Made by a program: the position numbers and the translations under genes. The notes beneath the pieces are model-generated. The model did no database searches, had not been told where the DNA came from, and saw only the letters and a list, made by a program, of their open reading frames with translations. A stretch of 9,108 nucleotides of DNA from Minisyncoccota bacterium (GTDB taxonomy: Bacteria > Patescibacteriota > Minisyncoccia > Minisyncoccales > Minisyncoccaceae): positions 1 to 9,108 of the forward strand of contig JAQVBN010000016.1 in the NCBI GenBank assembly GCA_028690275.1, written 5' to 3'. Positions 6,687 to 9,108 of the stretch are shown here, in pieces. The first letter of the stretch is position 1; every line of letters begins with the position of its first letter.

Positions 6687-7751
6687 CTATTTTTTAAATC
6701 TTTTTAATGCTTCTCCCAAGGCAATACTAAAGGTGGAACTAATCTGTGGAATCAAAGGTTTTAGTTCTCCTGGATAAAAAATGTCAGAAAAAGCATCTCC
6801 TCTTTTTACCTCCACTCCCTCTAAATTTGTCTTTAATCGATCGGCGAGTCCTGGCATATTAGCCAATCCTCCAACTAATATTATTTTTTTAACTTTCGGA
6901 TTTTTCTCCTCGGAATCAGTAATTACCTGCTTAATCTTTTCTAAAATTATATTAAAAATTGGATCCATTGCCTCGATAACCCTTTTATCCTTACAAGCAA
7001 AACCTAAAGTCATTTTTTTCTTTTCCGCATCCTCCAACGCTACATTTAAAGCCTCTGATATGCTGTAAGTATAATCTTTTCCAGCAACATCAAAGGAAAC
7101 GCTCATAAGTAAGAAACCCCTATCAATAATACTTATTGTTGTGCTTTGATATCCAGCCTCCACTAAACAAATTGTATCTTTATCATCTCCCACAATCGCT
7201 CTCTTAAGTCCCATTACTTCAGCCTCTAAAGAAACTAAAATAAGTCCAGATTCTTCAGCAATTCTTTTATACTCAGAAATCAAATTCTTCGAAATCGCCA
7301 TTATAATAATCTTATTTTCCCCCTCTTTCTCGTTAACTTGCTCTCCTATCAGCTCCCAGTCTAAAACAACTTCATTGAAAGGTATCGGTATGTGTTTTTT
7401 AGCTTCAAAGTTAACAGCATCAGGAAGCTCTTTCGCTGTCATTGGCGGTAAAACAAAACTAGCAAAAAAAGTAGAAAAGTCAGGAAGAGAAAATACAGCT
7501 TCTTTGGTTTCTATTTTCGACTCCTCCAAAACAGCCCTTATTGCAAGTGAAACATTTTTGGAATAAGGCAAAAGTGTTCTTTTGTCAAAATACTGAAAAG
7601 CTTCTTTTTTTGCTGCCGATAACTTTATTTCTCCGTAATTCTGTAAATTAATTCTTTCTTTATTTTTTGCTAATTCTACGATTTTTATTCCTTTAGATCC
7701 TATATCTATTCCGAGTGATGTAAGTTGTTTCTTCTTTCTTAGTGCCCACAT
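6687..7751 (-). CDS. pilM: Type IV pilus actin-like assembly ATPase PilM
   Basis: A 354-residue cytoplasmic protein of the actin/FtsA fold that recruits the N-terminal tail of PilN and links the motors to the membrane complex. Visible motifs: phosphate-1 GIDIGSKGIKIVEL (14-27, with D16); the PilM hallmark AKKHIPIPFNEVVLDW (117-132); phosphate-2 LVEAGYQSTTISI (196-208); adenosine motif ILVGGLANMPGL (291-302); and the family C-terminus FSIALGEALKRF (341-352). In phosphate-2 the usual Asp is Glu (E198), a conservative change. First gene of the pilus operon, 39 bases from the divergent comF. The start at 7751 has no Shine-Dalgarno. Full length for the family. Confidence 0.96.
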   Translation of the reverse strand: MWALRKKKQLTSLGIDIGSKGIKIVELAKNKERINLQNYGEIKLSAAKKEAFQYFDKRTLLPYSKNVSLAIRAVLEESKIETKEAVFSLPDFSTFFASFVLPPMTAKELPDAVNFEAKKHIPIPFNEVVLDWELIGEQVNEKEGENKIIIMAISKNLISEYKRIAEESGLILVSLEAEVMGLKRAIVGDDKDTICLVEAGYQSTTISIIDRGFLLMSVSFDVAGKDYTYSISEALNVALEDAEKKKMTLGFACKDKRVIEAMDPIFNIILEKIKQVITDSEEKNPKVKKIILVGGLANMPGLADRLKTNLEGVEVKRGDAFSDIFYPGELKPLIPQISSTFSIALGEALKRFKK

Positions 7752-7754
7752 TGA

Positions 7755-7783
7755 TTTACTAATTTAACATTACTTAATATAAT
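7755..7783 (+). promoter_or_regulatory. Promoter of comF
   Basis: TTTACT (7755-7760), a 17-base spacer and a perfect TATAAT (7778-7783). The start site is predicted at about 7790, one base before the comF ATG at 7791, so the mRNA would be leaderless or nearly so. Its -10 box overlaps the opposing -10 of the pilus operon. Confidence 0.7.
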
Positions 7784-7807
7784 AACATAAATGAAAAATA
7801 TACACAA
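7779..7807 (-). promoter_or_regulatory. Probable promoter of the pilM-pilC operon
   Basis: On the minus strand TTGTGT (7807-7802), a 17-base spacer and TATTAT (7784-7779, five of six matches). The predicted start is near 7773, giving a leader of about 21 bases. The -35 match is weak and lies inside the 5' end of comF. An alternative -10 (TATATT, 7781-7776) overlaps it. The operon must start in this short interval, since pilM is the first gene, but the exact box choice is uncertain. Confidence 0.5.
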
Positions 7808-8354
7808 ATATCTTTTAAACCTTCTTTTTCCTAAAAAATGTATAAACTGCGGACGTGAAAATTCTTTTCTTTGTGAAGACTGTCTTTCTCTTATTGAAAT
7901 TAATCAAATAGATTATTGTGCTTGCGCTCAGAACCCTATTAAAAATAAATTGAAATGTGAAAATTGTCCTCAAAAAATATCTGGCGTATTTACGGTTTTA
8001 AATGAAAAACAAAAACTTTCTCAAAATCTTTTTTTAAAATCCAAACTAATCCCCGAGCTTAATATGTATTTTTCCTATTTAATTATATCATACCTTAAAA
8101 AAATAACAACATTTGATTTAAATGATGATTTTAATTTTTTTTACGCAAATGAAGATGTTAAAAAAATAACCGAAAATATTTCTCAATTCACAAAGATACC
8201 AATCAACAAAAAATCAAAAAATATTTTACTAATAACAAAAAAATATCCCGATGAAGATATTTTAGAAATAATACAAAACCTAGAAGCAAAAAATATTTAC
8301 ATTGTTACTTTGTTTAGAGAAATTAAAAAATATCAGAATGAGAGCCAATTCTAA
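7791..8354 (+). CDS. comF: ComF-family protein with zinc fingers and degenerate phosphoribosyltransferase domain
   Basis: A 187-residue protein. The N-terminus LLNLLFPKKCINCG is the typical ComF opening. It holds a double zinc-ribbon with eight cysteines (17, 20, 28, 31, 43, 45, 56, 59); the third pair is C-x-C, where C-x2-C is usual. The rest aligns in order with a ComF phosphoribosyltransferase-like domain: GVFTVLNEKQKLSQNL near 65-80, then the strand-loop-helix-strand NILLITKKYPDEDILEIIQ (144-162) and NIYIVTLFRE (168-177). In active family members the loop after ILLI reads DDVxTTGxT and binds PRPP; here it is TKKYPDED, so PRPP binding is probably lost. ComF proteins act in DNA uptake in the cytoplasm. 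The position opposite pilM fits a competence link. The last 32 bases overlap the convergent toxin gene. Confidence 0.8.
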   Translation: MKNIHKYLLNLLFPKKCINCGRENSFLCEDCLSLIEINQIDYCACAQNPIKNKLKCENCPQKISGVFTVLNEKQKLSQNLFLKSKLIPELNMYFSYLIISYLKKITTFDLNDDFNFFYANEDVKKITENISQFTKIPINKKSKNILLITKKYPDEDILEIIQNLEAKNIYIVTLFREIKKYQNESQF

Positions 8355-8589
8355 GCAATAGAACAATCGAGTCTTCTATTTTATAAATAAGAATAATATC
8401 TGGTTTAACGTGACATTCAAAACAATCTTTGAATTCACCCTTCAAAGAATGATTGCAATTTTTTTCGGGAAAACAATCACCCCCAATTAAAATGTCTAAG
8501 ACTTTTTTAAATTCGATTAAAACTTCATCTTTATATTTATAATATTTTAAGTCTTTTTTAAAACGATTAGAATATTTTAAACAAAACAT
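8323..8589 (-). CDS. YafQ/RelE-family mRNA interferase toxin
   Basis: An 88-residue toxin of the RelE/ParE superfamily, YafQ branch, the normal length. YafQ toxins cut mRNA on the ribosome. The residues matching the YafQ catalytic set are all present with identical spacing: H47, H60, D64 and H84 correspond to E. coli H50, H63, D67 and H87. The block CHVKPDIILIYKIED (59-73) and the C-terminal GSHSDIF match the family closely. The toxin is therefore predicted active. It starts one base after the antitoxin stop (TAA-T-ATG), so translation is coupled. Its 3' end runs 32 bases into the end of comF on the other strand. No terminator of its own is evident, so transcription probably continues antisense into comF. 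Confidence 0.92.
   Translation of the reverse strand: MFCLKYSNRFKKDLKYYKYKDEVLIEFKKVLDILIGGDCFPEKNCNHSLKGEFKDCFECHVKPDIILIYKIEDSIVLLLRIGSHSDIF
8357..8380 (+). repeat. Weak hairpin just after the comF stop
   Basis: AATAGAA (8357-8363) and TTCTATT (8374-8380) form a 7-bp inverted repeat around a 10-base loop, three bases after the comF stop and followed by TTATAA. It might end or protect the comF transcript, but the stem is A/T-rich, the T tract is poor and the sequence is also coding for the toxin. Tentative. Confidence 0.25.
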
Positions 8590-8590
8590 A

Positions 8591-8869
8591 TTAATCTTTT
8601 AAAACATCTTTCAAGAGATCAGAACTATTTTTAAAAGATTTAGAGCTATTTTTAGCGCTAGCAACAGATTCTCTTAAAATTTGAACATTATGCAAAGTAA
8701 AACCATTCTCATCTCTTATTTCAAATGGTAGATTTTTAGAATTTATAGTTTGACGAAAAAACAACTTAATTGCAGAACTCATATCAAGCCCTAAGTTGTC
8801 AAAAATTTTTTGAACCTCTTTTTTTGTTTTAGCGTCAACACGAACTTGAAGTTGTGAATTATTTTTCAT
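8591..8869 (-). CDS. RelB/DinJ-family antitoxin
   Basis: A 92-residue antitoxin. The N-terminal ribbon-helix-helix (LQVRVDAKTKKEVQKIFDNL, residues 7-26, then GLDMSSAIKLFFRQ) binds DNA as a dimer. LPFEIR (47-52) is the RelB/DinJ hallmark, and the lysine/serine-rich C-terminus would wrap the toxin. An upstream in-frame ATG at 8887 would add six residues (MPYNKN), but it lies inside the promoter spacer, before the predicted start of transcription, so I chose 8869. That ATG coincides exactly with the predicted +1, giving a leaderless mRNA. Autoregulation by binding the inverted repeat over its -35 box is likely from family behaviour. It pairs with the YafQ-like toxin immediately downstream. Confidence 0.9.
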   Translation of the reverse strand: MKNNSQLQVRVDAKTKKEVQKIFDNLGLDMSSAIKLFFRQTINSKNLPFEIRDENGFTLHNVQILRESVASAKNSSKSFKNSSDLLKDVLKD

Positions 8870-8875
8870 ATTTTT

Positions 8876-8904
8876 ATTGTATGGCATTATAATTGACTTG
8901 TCAA
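8876..8904 (-). promoter_or_regulatory. Promoter of the toxin-antitoxin operon
   Basis: On the minus strand a consensus TTGACA (8904-8899), a 17-base spacer and TACAAT (8881-8876, five of six). Counting from the -10, +1 falls at 8869, the A of the antitoxin ATG. This is the best -35/-10 pair in the right half of the window. Confidence 0.85.
8893..8904. promoter_or_regulatory. Candidate antitoxin operator (inverted repeat)
   Basis: TTGAC-AA-GTCAA is a perfect inverted repeat with 5-base arms and a 2-base spacer. It covers the whole -35 box and the first bases of the spacer. RelB/DinJ ribbon-helix-helix dimers bind short palindromes at their own promoters, and occupation here would block RNA polymerase. 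The binding itself is inferred. Confidence 0.6.
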
Positions 8905-8921
8905 TACATAATTAAGTTAAC

Positions 8922-8948
8922 AAAAAACTTCCTTTAAAAAGAAAGTTT
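8922..8948 (-). terminator. Intrinsic terminator of tRNA-Ser
   Basis: On the minus strand AAACTTTC pairs with GGAAGTTT (8 bp with one G-U) around an 8-base loop, and the second arm continues into a run of T to 8922. It begins three bases after the tRNA CCA end and lies before the toxin-antitoxin promoter, insulating the two units. The stem is A/T-rich, so efficiency may be moderate. Confidence 0.6.
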
Positions 8949-8950
8949 AC

Positions 8951-9038
8951 TGGCGGAGAGGGAGGGATTCGAACCCTCGATAGGTTTCCCTATAATAGTT
9001 TTCAAGACTACCCCGTTCAGCCGCTCTGGCACCTCTCC
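8951..9038 (-). tRNA. tRNA-Ser (anticodon UGA)
   Basis: An 88-nt class II tRNA with CCA encoded (8953-8951). The acceptor stem GGAGAGG/CCTCTCC (7 bp) is followed by discriminator G. The anticodon loop CTTGAAA sits on a TAGT/ACTA stem with anticodon TGA at 9004-9002. A long variable arm (TAGG-GAAA-CCTA) identifies a serine-type tRNA, and the T arm is GAGGG-TTCGAAT-CCCTC. It decodes UCA and, by wobble, UCG. All arms pair, so it looks functional. It is transcribed from its own promoter with a leader of only about 4 bases. Confidence 0.97.
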
Positions 9039-9047
9039 AATAAGAAA

Positions 9048-9076
9048 GATATAACTAAAATAACAAGATTTGTCAA
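9048..9076 (-). promoter_or_regulatory. Promoter of tRNA-Ser
   Basis: Consensus TTGACA (9076-9071), a 17-base spacer and TATATC (9053-9048, four of six). The predicted start near 9042 is about 4 bases before the mature tRNA 5' end (9038). The -35 overlaps the stop codon of the possible reading frame at the right edge. Confidence 0.65.
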
Positions 9077-9108
9077 TTTTTATGATACCCTAAATCAGCA
9101 GGATTACT
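9073..9108 (-). CDS. Possible C-terminal fragment of an unidentified protein
   Basis: The only frame open to the right edge near the tRNA reads, on the minus strand, SNPADLGYHKN then TGA (9075-9073). The composition is protein-like (Pro, Asp, Gly, Tyr in an AT-rich stretch) and the stop sits directly before the tRNA promoter, as in compact genomes. Eleven codons are too few to name a family or to exclude chance. Confidence 0.3.
   Translation of the reverse strand, partial: SNPADLGYHKN

Noticed and set aside
6781..7068. Open frame of 95 codons on the plus strand inside pilM
   Set aside because: It lies fully antisense to pilM, whose motifs are intact. Its translation is low-complexity (Ser/Phe/Ile-rich) with no recognisable domain. 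It is a shadow frame.
8870..8887. Upstream ATG adding MPYNKN to the antitoxin
   Set aside because: The codon lies within the -35/-10 spacer of the best promoter, upstream of the predicted transcription start. The family domain begins well after the internal start.
36..8887. Recoded UGA (glycine) genetic code
   Set aside because: TGA serves as the pilT stop in a normal ATGA overlap, and all other genes read full length without internal TGA.
8882..8904. TATAAT-like string at 8891-8886 on the minus strand as an alternative -10 for the antitoxin
   Set aside because: No acceptable -35 lies 16-18 bases upstream, whereas TTGACA is exactly 17 bases from TACAAT.
8905..9108. Integrated element using tRNA-Ser as an attachment site
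   Set aside because: The tRNA is complete with its own promoter and terminator. I see no second copy of the tRNA 3' end and no integrase in the window.

Overview
The window is AT-rich DNA (GC judged by eye at roughly one third) carrying a compact type IV pilus operon, a divergent ComF-like gene, a small toxin-antitoxin pair and a serine tRNA. Candidate Phyla Radiation bacteria (Patescibacteria, Parcubacteria-like) are the best fit. The reasons are the gene order pilM-N-O-(PilP-like)-B-T-C-pilin-pilin, the WC...CVDS cysteine pattern of the pilins, the GRENPF motif in the PilP-like protein, the HGKS Walker A of PilT, very tight gene packing and near absence of Shine-Dalgarno sequences. TGA is used as a stop (pilT), so the recoded UGA=Gly code of Gracilibacteria/Absconditabacteria does not apply. 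The lineage is inferred from style, not from a marker gene.

Layout on the minus strand, in transcription order: a possible protein C-terminus at the right edge (9108-9073); tRNA-Ser(UGA) with its own promoter and terminator (9076-8922); a RelB/DinJ-type antitoxin and YafQ-type toxin (8869-8323) with a near-consensus promoter that predicts a leaderless mRNA; then, after comF on the opposite strand, the pilus operon. That operon is pilM (7751-6687), pilN, pilO, a PilP-like protein, pilB, pilT and pilC (ending at 973), with all junctions between an 8-base overlap and a 3-base gap. Five bases after the pilC stop a second strong promoter drives two type IV pilin genes (888-36), and a strong intrinsic terminator closes the unit at 29-6.

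On the plus strand only comF (7791-8354) is supported. It starts 39 bases from pilM, from a promoter whose -10 lies on top of the -10 of the pilus operon. Its 3' end overlaps the toxin gene tail to tail by 32 bases.

How it works together: PilB (extension) and PilT (retraction) are the hexameric motors. PilC is the inner-membrane platform. PilM, PilN, PilO and the PilP-like protein form the alignment complex. The two prepilins supply the fibre after processing by a PilD-type peptidase that is not in this window. No secretin (PilQ) is present here, as expected for a cell without a classical outer membrane. PilT and a neighbouring ComF-family protein suggest a retractile, possibly DNA-uptake, pilus.

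I see no CRISPR array, insertion sequence or wholly new system. The most interesting points are a DxDxNG calcium-loop-like motif at equivalent places in both pilins, a ComF protein that kept its zinc fingers but lost the PRPP-binding motif, a MAID[L/F] cytoplasmic tail shared by PilN and the PilP-like protein, superposed divergent promoters, and predicted leaderless transcripts.
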